A stretch of 64,000 nucleotides of DNA, taken from Coniochaeta sp. PMI_546. Taxonomy: Eukaryota; Ascomycota; Sordariomycetes; Coniochaetales; Coniochaetaceae. Below are positions 32,460 to 43,650 of the stretch, piece after piece (the first letter of the stretch is position 1; every line of letters begins with the position of its first letter). Both the position numbers and the translations under genes were made by a program. The stretch spans positions 2,356,001-2,420,000 of the forward strand of contig MU271145.1 of NCBI GenBank assembly GCA_021432605.1, in the 5' to 3' direction. The notes below the pieces were generated by a model. The model had not been told where the DNA came from and did no database searches. It saw nothing but the letters and a program-made list of their open reading frames with translations.

Positions 32460-35400
32460 TCACAAATCCCTGACACCCCCTTGCAACCTCCTCATAGCAT
32501 CACGATGCGCACCAAGGAGTTCTCCCGTCCTCATCCTCTCCTCAAACTCAGCATTGCTCCTCTCCCTACTGACCCTCTCCATCTCGCGGCGTCGCGCCTC
32601 GGCCTCCTTCTGACTCATCAGGAAATTGCGCTGCTGGTCCACGCTCCTCTTTACATCCGCGTTCCAACCGCCCGCACCGGCACCGTAGATATTGGCTGCG
32701 CTGGTGTTCCAGCCGGCATTCCCCGGCGCACCGTAGCCTGGTCCCGCGAAGGCAGTGCCTTGTCGTAACTCTGCTTGGACGGACGTCCGGAAATTGGCTA
32801 GCTGCGCCTGCCGTGCTGCTTCGGTAGGGACATAGGCGCCGCTTACGCGGCGGTGTATGGGTTGGTGGGAGTCGAAGTTTGCTGTGCTCGCTACGTTTGC
32901 TGGGTGTTGGTATGACTGTTGAGGAGGGGGAAGGTCGATGCTAGATTGCCGCAGAATGTGCCGGCGCTGGGAGAGGGGGAGGTCATCCAGGTCCGGGTTG
33001 TTTTCGAGAGAGGTGCGCACCGACGAGGGTAGGCCAAGACCGACGGGGTGGTTGTAGATGCTGCCTGCGTCGCTGGAGGCGAGGGAGTGGATTGTCGCGA
33101 GGTTAGATGGCTCTGGGGTGGGAGAGAGGTAGAAGGAGGCTTGAGATTTGTTGCGGAGTAGGAGTTCGCGTTGGCCGATTAGGGTCTGGGGTGACGAGTA
33201 CGATACGACGCCTGGCACTGGAGGACGAGCGGGGTTGAGGTTTGAGCCCGATGCTGATCTTGAAATCTGTATGGGCTCGACAGGGGATGGACTAGAGCTG
33301 GTCGACCGAGTTGCTGATGTGGTGCCTTCTTCTTCCGGTACGGTAGGTGAGCTGCTAACCATGACCTCACCATCGTCTTCTTCCGCAATCGCCTCTGCTG
33401 GAAGCTGAGCCGATGGGCGTCGGTTGCTAGCGCCACGTTTGGGGTTCTTGTGCACTTGAGAAGGAAAGCTTTGCCCAGTCGGGCTGATGTTCCTCGACTC
33501 AGCTTGCGATAGTGAGGCCTTCGAGTTCGTCCGCGATATGGGTTGGGGTGCCGCTGAATGGTTCGACATGGCACTTGCCGACCTAGGTGCGGCCACAGGA
33601 CGTACTGCATTATCTGCGGTCTTCTGGAGCTCCTCGACGTCGACAGGGGCTGCTGGTTCCTCCACTACAGGCTCTACGGCGCTGCCGGGATTTTGTTTAC
33701 CCTGTTGATTGTCTGGCTCGGGCGCCTCAGCATGGCTGAGATGCTTCGCCCATTCGTTTGTTCGGTAGGACAAGGCAACTCTGGAGAGAGGTTGTGGAAG
33801 GTGTTCCGGCTTCAGCAATGCAGGTCTTGACTCGACGGAGACATAAGATTTCGACCTTAATGATGCCGAATACGGTCCCTCGAGCGAGCCTGCTGCGTCT
33901 TCCAGAGATGGGCTGCCGACAATCTCATCCCCGACAGGCTTCTCGCTTGGGGCTCTCACTGTGACATCTTCCTCTGCCATGCCACTCTGTGGGCGGGAAG
34001 AGTCCCCCTCTGCTGTGGACAGCCTCAAGTCTCCAGACAGAGACGCTGAGGGTGATAGCCAGGATTGCGTACTTTTCTCTTCGCGTTTCCTCAGCTCTTG
34101 GGAAAGTGGTGGTTCCACGTCACTATATCGCCTTGATCCTTCCATCCCCGTGTCACTGCCCATCCCCTCAGAGCTCAGGTCGTCCAGTGTGGCAGCCAGC
34201 GAGGAATTGTCATCATTCAGACGAGATTGTGTCGACAGAACCAAATCTTCACTACTCTCCCCACCACCTTCCACAGTTGCGACAGTTTGCGCCCTTGACC
34301 GCTGAGACAAGCTTCTCAGAATTTTCCCGGATCCAATCGAGAGCCTCTTAGCCAAGGAATTGCGTCTGCTCTCCGGCAACGACCTGTTTTCACCGTAGCC
34401 TTCCACGTGTGCGCCCACCGATGAGCCGTCGTCTAGCACATCATCCTCGTCACCTATTGGGACCGTGAAAGGCAATGGAACAACTTTCGGTTGCGGTAAG
34501 AATGTGCTTGACGTCCGGGCTGCCTCATCGAACCGAGCTTCTCCATTCGAACCGACGACCCATATCTTGGGCACATCTGCGCCCGGGTTATCGCTCTCAC
34601 TAGCGTGGCCAGCCTCAAGACCAGCCTGAGAACGCCGCGCAGAAGCCCTTGCAGCCCTAGTGTTCTGGAATAGGACAGTCCGTCGCCGAGACGGCACCCC
34701 ATCATCATCAAGAGGTATCTCAACCATCTGAAACTGGCCGTCATTGGACGTCGGCGACACCACTCTCGAGCTCCTCACCAGTGTCCCTCTACTAGCCAGT
34801 TTCCCCTCGCTGCCCGTATCGCCAACGCCCGAATCCGCGAACCCCTTTTCAGCACCGTCTCCGTAGACGCGCTCCCATTGCCGCCGCTCCCGATAGGTCA
34901 TCCTCTCGACATGCTGTCCGATGTTCAGATCTTCCCTCTCTGCCGCCCGCTGGCCTTCCGCCCGCTGTCTCTCACGCTGATCGCGCTTCTTCTGGATGAC
35001 CCTCCACAATTTGAGCTGCGACATCATCCCGGCAATGAAAAGCAGGATTGTCGCCACCAGTTCGACCTTGATGCCTTTCGTCACGGGGTACGTGTCCACA
35101 CCCAACGGGAACAGGTGGTCGTTCAGAGCCCAGATGTAAGCCCAGAACTCCTTCAGGCCTGCCTGGCTGAAACAGTCGATACCCAGCACCGCCGCCGTGG
35201 CTCCTGCAAACGAGATGCAGGCCATGAGCGCATAGCTCCTCGTCCACCGGCTGAAGTAGGTCGCAAACGCCCCGAGGGTGACGGCGAGTATGATGCCCAC
35301 CTTGGGGCCTGTCTGGTGCACCAGCCCGCCCGAGCTGAGCGTGAGGAGCCACATGCTGAGACAGAAGCCGCCGAGGAGAGAGCCCAGACATTCCGTGATC

Positions 35401-36093
35401 TCCTTGAAGACGAGCGCCGCGCCGCCGAGAAGCAGCCCTGTGCAGACTATGGCGATGAGGTATGCGCCTTGTATTGCGTTGCTTATAGGTGGTGTCATGA
35501 CGTAGAGTATGAGGATAGAGGTTCCTAGACTGGCGAGGTAGGCGGCGGCCATGAATGAGTGTACCCAATTTGACCTGATACCCGCCAAACCATAGCCGAG
35601 ACCTGTACCGATGAGGATCACACCGCCTACTGCGTATGCTGGTGTTACCCTCGGAGTAAGGGGTAGTTCGCCTTCGGGTATGGTGCCTGCGTGTAGAATC
35701 ATGAGCATACTCCGAGAGAAAAGCTACAAGCTTGCTAAGGGGGAACTCACTGTTGAACAGTGTGGTGTTCAGCGGGCTGCTACCGATTGCGGTCGGCATA
35801 GGGGTCATGCTTGAAACTTCTATGCTTGTCGAGGTGGTGTTGTTGACTGAGATAGTTGGGCTACTTAGGGTGGAGGTCGTCGACTTCGATCCGGCATCGG
35901 TGCCATCTGTCATGCTTGGGCTTAGGCTTGGGCTTGAGCTTGAGCTTGAGCTTAGACTCGGCATCTTTGCCGATGTGGTCGTAGTTGACCCATCATCCCT
36001 CCTGACTGCAACAAAACGCATGGCCGCCGCCAGGTCGAGACACAGGCAAAGACATAGCAATGCCCTCGCCCGATGAGCCCCTGGTAATAACAT
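32460..36093 (-). CDS. TMEM198/DUF4203-like membrane protein with long disordered tail
   Basis: Exons 36093-35751 and 35686-32460 on the minus strand encode about 1189 aa. A signal peptide (LLCLCLCLDLAAAM) is followed by a Ser/Thr-rich lumenal stretch of ~90 residues with likely glycosylation sites (NNTTS, NTTLFN). About seven hydrophobic helices follow between residues 130 and 330 (for example GGVILIGTGLGYGLAG and GIILAVTLGAFATYFS). This matches the TM7S3/TM198-like domain (DUF4203). A basic coiled region (KKRDQRERQRAEGQRAA) then leads into a very long Ser/Pro/acidic-rich tail of about 800 residues, ending in a charged helix with EAEARRREMERVSRERSN. Function is not known; a scaffold or signalling role of the tail is inference. 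Human TMEM198 has been linked to Wnt signalling, which fungi lack. Confidence 0.82.
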
Positions 36094-39000
36094 GGCGCCT
36101 TGATATTCCACTGCCTGGGCAGAAGGTCGAGGAAGACGCCGAACAGCAGGCCGCGGTCCGACGCTTGCCGATGGGTGAAGAAGAAAAGCTCCTCAACCGC
36201 TCAGAGAAGGCATTATCAGACAAGCTATCAAGCTAAGATTGACTTATACCTCCCGTGACAATGAACACAGGCCTGGTCCAGAGTCCAGCAGAATTTGAAA
36301 GTACTTAGCAAGCTCCTGTGAGCCTGACCAAGCAGGAAGGTAGACTAGAAACCTGGCTAAGGAGAGGAACCAGTGGGAGAAAGGTTGCTTAAGTTGGATA
36401 GGAATAACAAGGATCAAGAGCTCAGCGCATCTACGCGCATAAGTACCGATGCTTGCTTCCGTGGTCAAGAGGTGGGAAGAGATGATGATGCTGATACCGG
36501 AGGGTACCTGGAAGATCTCTGGTGATGACTTGGGGACGACACACTCGCAGCGTCAAGGCAGGGAACTAGTCTGCGGGATCGGGAACTGCTCATACATGTA
36601 TCTTCACTAGGCATTGCTGCCAACCCATGTCTGGCTGGGGTAACGGGGGTTATTCCAAACCAAGGAGCAGCAGATCCGCCAGCCATGGCGGCGGGGTGAT
36701 GTGATGGATGAAGTCAATTTCCGCCTTGTCCAACATGAGGGACCAGCCCATGTCAATTGTCTTTTGGGCCTTCAGCATTTGACCAGCCGTGATCCGACTG
36801 GATAACAGCCACGACGGGAGATTAGCTGGGCGGTAGTAGCAGTTGAAAGCATGGCAGGAGTGGAGTGGCCAAGAGAGCTTGGAAGTGAACGACACAAAGT
36901 CAGGTTTCCCGTTGTTGGACGGCCCTAACGAACGGTCGAGTCTAACAGGGGTGGGCATCCGGGATGCCGTGATATTGATTCGCTGTGAGCTCATGGAGCT
37001 TCCTCTCCAGCCCGGATTGGAGCCTTGAACGCGTCTAACGAAAGGTTACTCTTGCGACCGACGAGGTGCTGTCAAGTTGTCACGCATCAAATTGGTAAAG
37101 CTAAAAACAGTCTAGCCAGGGGGCGTGGCAAGGTTAGCGGCACTTCATACACGTAGTATACCACAGTAAGTGTACACGTGTAGTAGCGTCCAGTGACAAA
37201 AGGAGATCAAACTGAACTTGAACTTGGATCAGACTGGCCTGTCGTCGCCAACACGTCGAAGCTCGATCAATGACGGAACCCTGCAGTACCGTTTCCGGCA
37301 ATACGGCCAACCACCAGCTGCCGAGGCGACGATGCAGCAGACGGAGATAAGAGATGCCCTGTTTTCTCACTTCTCGTGAATGCACGCTGATGTGATGTCG
37401 CTGCTGGAAATTGACTTACAATGACATTGACTTTGCCCCAGTTCCAAGATGCTGTTGTATGTCTACAGAGTCTCAGATCCGAGACCTATCCCAATTCCGC
37501 TAGAACGGCTGCTGAAAACTCAAAGAAGGAAAATATGGAACTTGGAGATTGCATCAGGCTAAAAAAGAAGCAATGAACATGGGTTCTCCCCATGCTCCTG
37601 CCAGCTCGGCTCAGATCTCCGTGTCTGAGCTTTTTCATGGATTCTTAGGCTTGTGGGGAACGGTACGAGTGTACGAGGTACTAGCCGAGAACAAAGCCAT
37701 CCGAATCATAACAGCAAGTGTATTGACGATACGTATCACAGCACAGCATCATGGAGATCTCGAAAAGAATACTCAGGAAAATACAAAATATACAAACGCT
37801 TGTTAGAGTCGTTTGCGCTTACGATGCTGGAAGCTGCCTTATCGGATATAATGGCGCCTGTGTGGTGTGTCTCGGAGAAAATACCTCCAGGGATTAGGGC
37901 CGTGTGCTTAGCTGTCTTTCCTTAAAGTTCAAATGTCCCGCCAGGCACAGGTGGAGACTCTAGGGTACCTAAGGTAGGATCCCGCCCAAACCAAGTCAAA
38001 GTGACGTGCTTGTCTGATCTTCAGATTCGACCTCACCTGCCTCGAGCTCGAGAGTTGGAGGTGTTAGGATACATCGTGTACCGCAGCTCCTTGATAAACA
38101 TCAATTCATTTCTCAACGTCACTAATATGTGGTGTCTCGAGTCGTGTGGACAGAAATAGGGGACGATGGCCTATTCGCGCCACTGTCTTGGAAGTTCCAG
38201 GTGCCTGCTCAGTGCTCAGCCCTTCCGCATCGGTCGTGATATTCATGCGAAGCGTTGCTGCGGCAGAAACACTACCTGGTCGTCCGTCTTACCCTGCGAG
38301 CGCAGAGCATAGATTCGTAGCGATTGCGATGCAACTTTCGGTGAACTCAAGCGCCACCGCGGTCGCATTAACCGTGGCTTTTGTCCATCCCCGGATCTGG
38401 AGCAGAAGCAGGAAGATGCATGAACCCAACTCGTGTTCGCTCATTGGGATGCGTCGTCGCATCAGCGCTTGTTCAGCTCCAAGACTCCTTCGTGTCTCTC
38501 TGTCACTCTCTCCTCTCTGTTATCTCTCTCTCTACGTCAAAGTTGAGCGAGATCAGGACGCAAAAACCCCCTACCCGGCATCGAGAACCTTGGGTATTTC
38601 GTGCAGATACTTGCAGAAGATGGTGGCCAATGCCTCGTACCTTGAAGCGGTCGTATAACACCAGATACCGCCGCGCAATTTTGGTACGCCCCTCGTACTG
38701 TACAGTAACCTTCAATGGTACATAACGCTGGCCTGATCTTCCGATGACCGTTTGAGGCAGCTAGCGAGGGGCTGATATGGGATGATCGTTGGTTATGGCA
38801 AAGCCGGCTCGGCAGTATACAGTGCAAACTTTTGAGTCTGGAGACAGAGCCCTTCACTCGGCAGTTTCAGATCCTGGATATCGCTACATGGTGGATAAAC
38901 TTTTGGGGTGCCTTTCGTATTCAAATCTATAGGAAACCGGCCTCTACCCGGAGTAACCCCCCATACTGCCGTATCGGTGCAAGCTGTCATCATTTCTGCC

Positions 39001-39111
39001 GCCCTTGACCCCGTTGACCCTTGCCTTGCTCCCGTCCCGGTAGTGAAATGTGCCTCAAAAACGCAAAGAAGGACAGGCCGCGCCGGCTAAACCACGCTAA
39101 AACAATAAATT
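36094..39111. other. Gene-free 3-kb region
   Basis: Frames up to 170 codons exist (for example 38146-38658 plus), but none shows domain, splice or composition support. TACCTAAGGTA occurs at 37966-37976. The first part is the promoter side of the TMEM198-like gene; the last part is the 3' flank of the unknown membrane protein. Confidence 0.5.
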
Positions 39112-40687
39112 TCATCTCTTTGAAAGTCTAGACGGAACGCGGTCAGACGAGCTCATACGTGATGGCGTTCCGCCTTTGCCGCTCCTGCGATCTCGGGGGC
39201 CCTTATCGACGACCTCGCCCTTATCCCGGCGTAGAACAGCAGTAATAGCCCTAAAAGGAAGTGCCACCACATTCAGCACTGCGCGGACAGGCATCATCGC
39301 TAACGCCGTGGTCCGTTCGACCAGCCAGCCAAGAAAGCTGCCCTGGGAGGCGCTATTCTTTGCTGCCGCAGCTGCAAGGGAGATGGCATCGTTCAACCGC
39401 GTGTCGATAGCCCCAAGTCGCGATTCGGTCTGGAAGGCCAATACCGTCGCCTTCTTCTCGTAGCGTCGCACCGCGCGATTGAGAGCATCTAGTTCTGGCT
39501 GTATCGCGTTTCGCACCTCCCTGACCAGAACAGCGTTCTGCTGGGCAGACTGCTTCCCGGGCTCTACTGCGCCGCCGCCAGGCGCACCTGGAAAGCCGGC
39601 AGCCGCGTGCGACTCCAATTCTGCAAGCCGTCGCGCCATGTCTTGGACCTGACTAAGAGTCGGCGACGTCCCCTTGTAGGGATTGGCGCTGACAACTAGC
39701 TGCAGATGCAGAGTGCGTGCACGCACCAGCTTGAGCAGGTGACTGAGCGGGTGGATCTCGGCCGCGAGGATGAATATAGTCAGGTTGTAGTCAGAAACCA
39801 AGCCCTCGGAAGGCCGGCTCAGCTGGCCGCGGATAGCGTGCAGGAGGTAGGCGGCCAGGGCGGGGAAGAGGAGGCAGGACGTGAGCGCCATGATCTCATG
39901 GGCGTACAGTTCGTTCAAGGCTGCCTGCCGAGACCGCCGAGAGACATCTGCGGGCGTGTGTGGTGGCGGCGGGGAATTTGGCTTCTGGTCCTCCTCCGGA
40001 ACGTCGTCCAATATTTTGGAATCTGTGGCTTTCTGAGGGTGTCCTTGCGCAGCCGCCTCTGCATCACTCTCGTCATCGATCGCCATTTCGGTCATGACCT
40101 CTTCTCTCACGCGCACTTCCTGGGCGGAGTGATACCAAATCCTGGATCGAGGGGTTAGTAACATGTCTGACGGTAGTTGGAGCTCCAGAGCTGACAAACC
40201 ATGGTTGTGTGACCGACCAGTGGAGAAAGACGGCGGCGAGGCCGAGGAGTAGCAGATCCGTGACCAACGAGCTGCCATTCTTGAAGAAAAGCCCACTGAC
40301 AGCAGGGAGCAGGGCAAAGGCAAGAGGTAACCAAGCCCAGTTAGTGTTGTCGTGCTGCTCAAGGCCTGCACCACCCGGATTGAGGATGTCATCGCGGATA
40401 TTTCTCCGGGCTTCATTTAAGCTGTAGTCAGAAAAGGTCGAGCTGCGTCGCCTCAGAGGGCTGTCAAAGCTTCTATCAAAGGACGGCTGGCTGGAAGTCG
40501 GACGGTGCCGAAGTTGTGGCGAGTCGTCGACCGTCATGGAGCGGCGTACTGGGTGGAAACCCAAGGGTGCTGACGGCAGGGATGCAGATGTTGACGTTCC
40601 AGACGTGTTGTTCACGTGAGCACTGGTACTGCCAGCACCGCTGCTGCTCGGTTTCCTCGTAGGAGAGTTGCCGCTATCCTCGGCCAT
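39112..40687 (-). CDS. Uncharacterised fungal multi-pass membrane protein
   Basis: Exons 40687-40200 and 40141-39112 on the minus strand encode 505 aa. The intron has GTTTGT, a TTACTAAC branch site and CCAG, and rejoins a split Trp codon. Residues 1-115 are Ser/Thr/Arg-rich and probably disordered. Two hydrophobic helices follow (WLPLAFALLPAVSGLFF and LVTDLLLLGLAAVFLHWSV). After a charged, acidic loop come further helices (IMALTSCLLFPALAAYLLHAI and LTIFILAAEIHPLSHLLKLV). Next is a predicted coiled-coil (VQDMARRLAELESHAA and the region around LDALNRAVRRYEKKATVL) and a short hydrophobic helix near MMPVRAVLNVVALPF, ending in a basic tail. The architecture suggests an organelle or ER membrane protein with a cytosolic coiled coil. 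I do not recognise a named family. Confidence 0.82.
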
Positions 40688-43499
40688 GCTAAGGGTGCAG
40701 CGCTCATGTTCTCCAATTCTGCAGAAGAAGCTGTGTGCGCAATGTTAATGATTTATGTATGTCCGACTTATCGATCAAGCCAGGGAGACGTTGAGATGTC
40801 AAGTGGCAGCTGCCTCCACACGGGTTGAGGTCATCATTCGGCAGCTCTCCCGTGTGGCCAAGCGTAGATTGGCAGGGATGTCCGTAGCCAGAATGACTTA
40901 AGCTGGAATGCGTTGGAGCTTAACGCGACAGCTGACTAACCTATCCAGTACTAGTGTCTCAGCTTCCCAGACTTCAACAGAATCCGAGATGCGATCTTCG
41001 TGGGAAAAGCCTTGTTTTTTTTTACAGATTACACGGTCGTAGTCATGAACAGAACATGCGCAAAACTCAAAACTACCTGAGAAGAAGAGGCGCGAGTTGA
41101 GGTGGCATTTGCGATTACTTTGGACTTTGAAGGAGAGCTCTCGAACCGTCAGCGAGCGAGCTCAAAGGGCATCGAGCTCCAGGAATTCGACGACAGCCCA
41201 AGTCGTTCGTTAAGAACATGTTTCGCACCTTGGTGTCTCCGCCGCCACGTGGTGGCTACTGGGTATGACCTGAGGTTTGTATGCTCAGCATGCCGAATCT
41301 AGTAGAATCACAAGATTTCGCTCTGGAATCTCAAAGGTTAGAGCGTCGTGATAATTCACCATACTACTGTGGACCACATTGGGTGGATAAGGGAGTCTGA
41401 CACGACATCAGCTGGTAACGCGGCGTGTCTATTGCGGTTGATAGCATCTTTATGAGACTCACTTTCTGGCTTGTCGTCGGCCAAGGCAGCCATCTCGATA
41501 TCGAATTGCTCTTGACCCGAATCCGAGTACTGATGTCGTGTTCAAAGAAGACTTCATGCGACGACGCAATGCTGGAATGTGACCAGCGGGAAGCTGTCAG
41601 TTATAAGTTGTCCGCCGAACTGGAACGTGATTGACATTTCCAACCGGACCAACTCCGGCTGGAAAACTCGTCTTCCGCCGCTCGCAGTGTCGTTGAGGTG
41701 CCTGTGATATCCCACATGGTGAAATATCTAGGCTTGTCGCAGGTAACATGCTGCTTTGAGCCACTGCCCTAGTGAACGTCGTCTCTCACTTCGCCAGGAT
41801 ACACTTGACGAGTGATCGAACCCGGGTCGTTCTCCGACAAAAGTTGCAAGAATGCCTTCGGACACATTGACGCTGTCATTGTGGTACGTCCAGGTCGCGG
41901 CGAGATACTCGTGGATCCTGTCGGTTGTCCAGGAACGGCCTTCCCAAATGTCATGTGTCGTGAAGTTGGTGAACATATGTCCACAGCGAAAACCGCACCA
42001 CCAGATACTATCCCCAGCGCCGTTCGCGTTCAGAGTCAGTAAACTCCAGACAGCGCTTCCCTCGACACTACAGGTACATCTGGAAGCCACAGAAGATGAG
42101 CCTTCGCCGAAATAACATCCCCTCTTGGTATGTCAAGCCACGGCTGTTTCCACTTATATGCTTGAGCCGTTATTGATGCCAAGAGCAGCACATCAAGTTT
42201 TGTTGCCGAAGCTGAGTACACAGCAGTGACGTTCTCAGTATTGCCGACACGCCTGGTGAATCACCTCGGCGCCACTGTCTTCAGCAACGATGATGTTAGC
42301 TCGCGCGGTGGTTCATTTTCTGCCCGTACCCATGTTCTTCTGTCGTCTTGCTCACATCTCAGCTTGAAAGATACTATAGGTGGCACTTCAAAGATATTGG
42401 AGTCCCACGGACATGATGGCAGTGATGGCATCCTGGATAACTGTGGGCAACTTTGCAGAAACTTGAGTTCCAGGGTAGGGTTTTTCTCGTGGCATACTCA
42501 CAGACCGAGGCCCCCAATTCAGCTCGGAGCGACGTACTGTTGTCCTTGTAAAGAGCGGTGGTATGACAACTACCAGTGTCGACTTTTTGGAGGCCTGACT
42601 CCATGAACGGGCCAGGCGCCGCCATAGTAGGACGCATGAGTGCTGGTACACTCAAGCAACCATGCCCGTATCATAGCCCAGCCAATTGCACGGAGCGCCA
42701 TATCACTCTGGTTATTTTTCTTCCCTTCCCCAGGTCGGCGACGGGACTGATGTCTCAGCGATCCTGGGTGGCTCTTGTCAAATCCGACAGTATCAGACTC
42801 AAACAAATCGACGTAGTACTGCTGAGATCGGTCTGGGCTTGACTGCTGAACAACAGACAGAGGCCAAGGCACAATCGCCACGTTTCGTCATGGCTTCCAT
42901 CAACGACTGGTAGCGGCTTACTTCCTAATCTCGTACACTGTGAAGAAATTGCACGAACAACATCCCGACGGTTGTATGTGGAGGGTTGTTCCTCAGGTCA
43001 GCCAGACCGCTACAACGTGTCAATGACGACTTCCAAGAAAGGAAAACAGGCGATCCAAAACAATACCGCTCCAGAGTTGACATAAGACAGCGTTACTGCT
43101 GGAAGCGGTATGCCCTAGTTGTCTGATCTGTCCATGGTAGATAGCTGGCTCAGGTAAGGCTGGTTGACCTTCGATGCCGCGAAATGGTCATTGAGCATGC
43201 TGAAGAACCCTCTCAGACCCGGCGGGCAGTAGATGAAGATTGTAAATTGCAAGAGACACATCCATCGGTACTGCGTCCTGATACCGTTAGACACCAAAAA
43301 CGAACAGCAAGAGCGGGATAAGGCTATCAACCTTCCGAATCTGGTGTTCAAGGTCTCTTGAGCAAGGATCAGATAGGTCGGCAGCGGCCCACAGTGTCAC
43401 GATAAATGTGCGGGCCCATATCTCTCGAGCGACTTGTGACTCATTCCTCGAATTCGCATGTCACTCAAGGTAAAATAACGCAACGTTCTTTCATCCAAC
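40688..43499. other. Gene-poor region upstream of the tRNA gene
   Basis: No intact gene is recognised. Minus-strand scraps at 41728-42090 (with NFT, NDS and NVS sequons) and around 43115-43351 and 42990-43100 look somewhat coding: a hydrophobic VLFWIACFPFLEVVIDTL stretch is visible. They are broken by stops and frame changes and may be remains of a host membrane-protein gene. Confidence 0.35.
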
Positions 43500-43627
43500 A
43501 GCTGCGTGGCGCAGTGGAAGCGCGGTAAGTTCTTTAAGCTCGCGCACTAAATTTGACATTGTACTGACAACAAACAATAGCCGGGCTCATAACCCGGAGG
43601 TCCTCCGATCGAAACGGAGCGCAGCTA
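43500..43627 (+). tRNA. Initiator tRNA-Met(CAT) with a GT-AG insert between positions 26 and 27
   Basis: Removing 43525-43580 leaves a perfect 72-nt initiator tRNA. The acceptor stem AGCTGCG (43500-43506) pairs fully with CGCAGCT (43620-43626), with discriminator A at 43627. The D arm is GCGC-AGTGGAA-GCGC, followed by G26. The anticodon arm is CCGGG-CTCATAA-CCCGG with CAT at 43588-43590, followed by the variable loop AGGTC. The T arm is CTCCG-ATCGAAA-CGGAG. Initiator traits are present: A1-T72, three G-C pairs below the anticodon loop, and A54/A60 in the T loop instead of T54-Psi55. The A box TGGCGCAGTGG is at 43507-43517. A T-rich Pol III terminator starts a few bases after 43627. The sequence matches Neurospora initiator tRNA closely around GCGCGC-GGGCTCATAACCC. 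Confidence 0.93.
43525..43580 (+). other. 56-bp spliceosomal-like intron inside the tRNA gene
   Basis: The insert begins GTAAGT, has ACTGAC with branch A at 43567 (13 bases before the end) and ends AATAG. These are the signals of the protein-gene introns in this window. It sits between the D arm and anticodon arm, not at the canonical 37/38 site. Because G43524 equals G43580, the boundary could slide by one base. I tested both registers for the bulge-helix-bulge that tRNA endonuclease needs and found no 4-bp central helix. A GCGCG (exon) / CGCGC (intron) complementarity could form a hairpin around the 5' junction. Confidence 0.8.
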
Positions 43628-43629
43628 CT

Positions 43630-43650
43630 CCTTCTTTTTTTCCTTTTTTT
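43630..43650 (+). terminator. Pol III T-tract terminator
   Basis: Two runs of T separated by CC lie directly downstream of the tRNA gene, as expected for RNA polymerase III termination on the plus strand. Confidence 0.8.

Noticed and set aside
38146-38658. 170-codon plus frame in the 36-39 kb gap
   Set aside because: No start context, domain or splice support; it is rich in Ser/Arg/Cys as expected of random GC-balanced frames.
43525-43580. Canonical tRNA intron at 37/38
   Set aside because: The anticodon loop CTCATAA is continuous; the insert lies between G26 and the anticodon stem.
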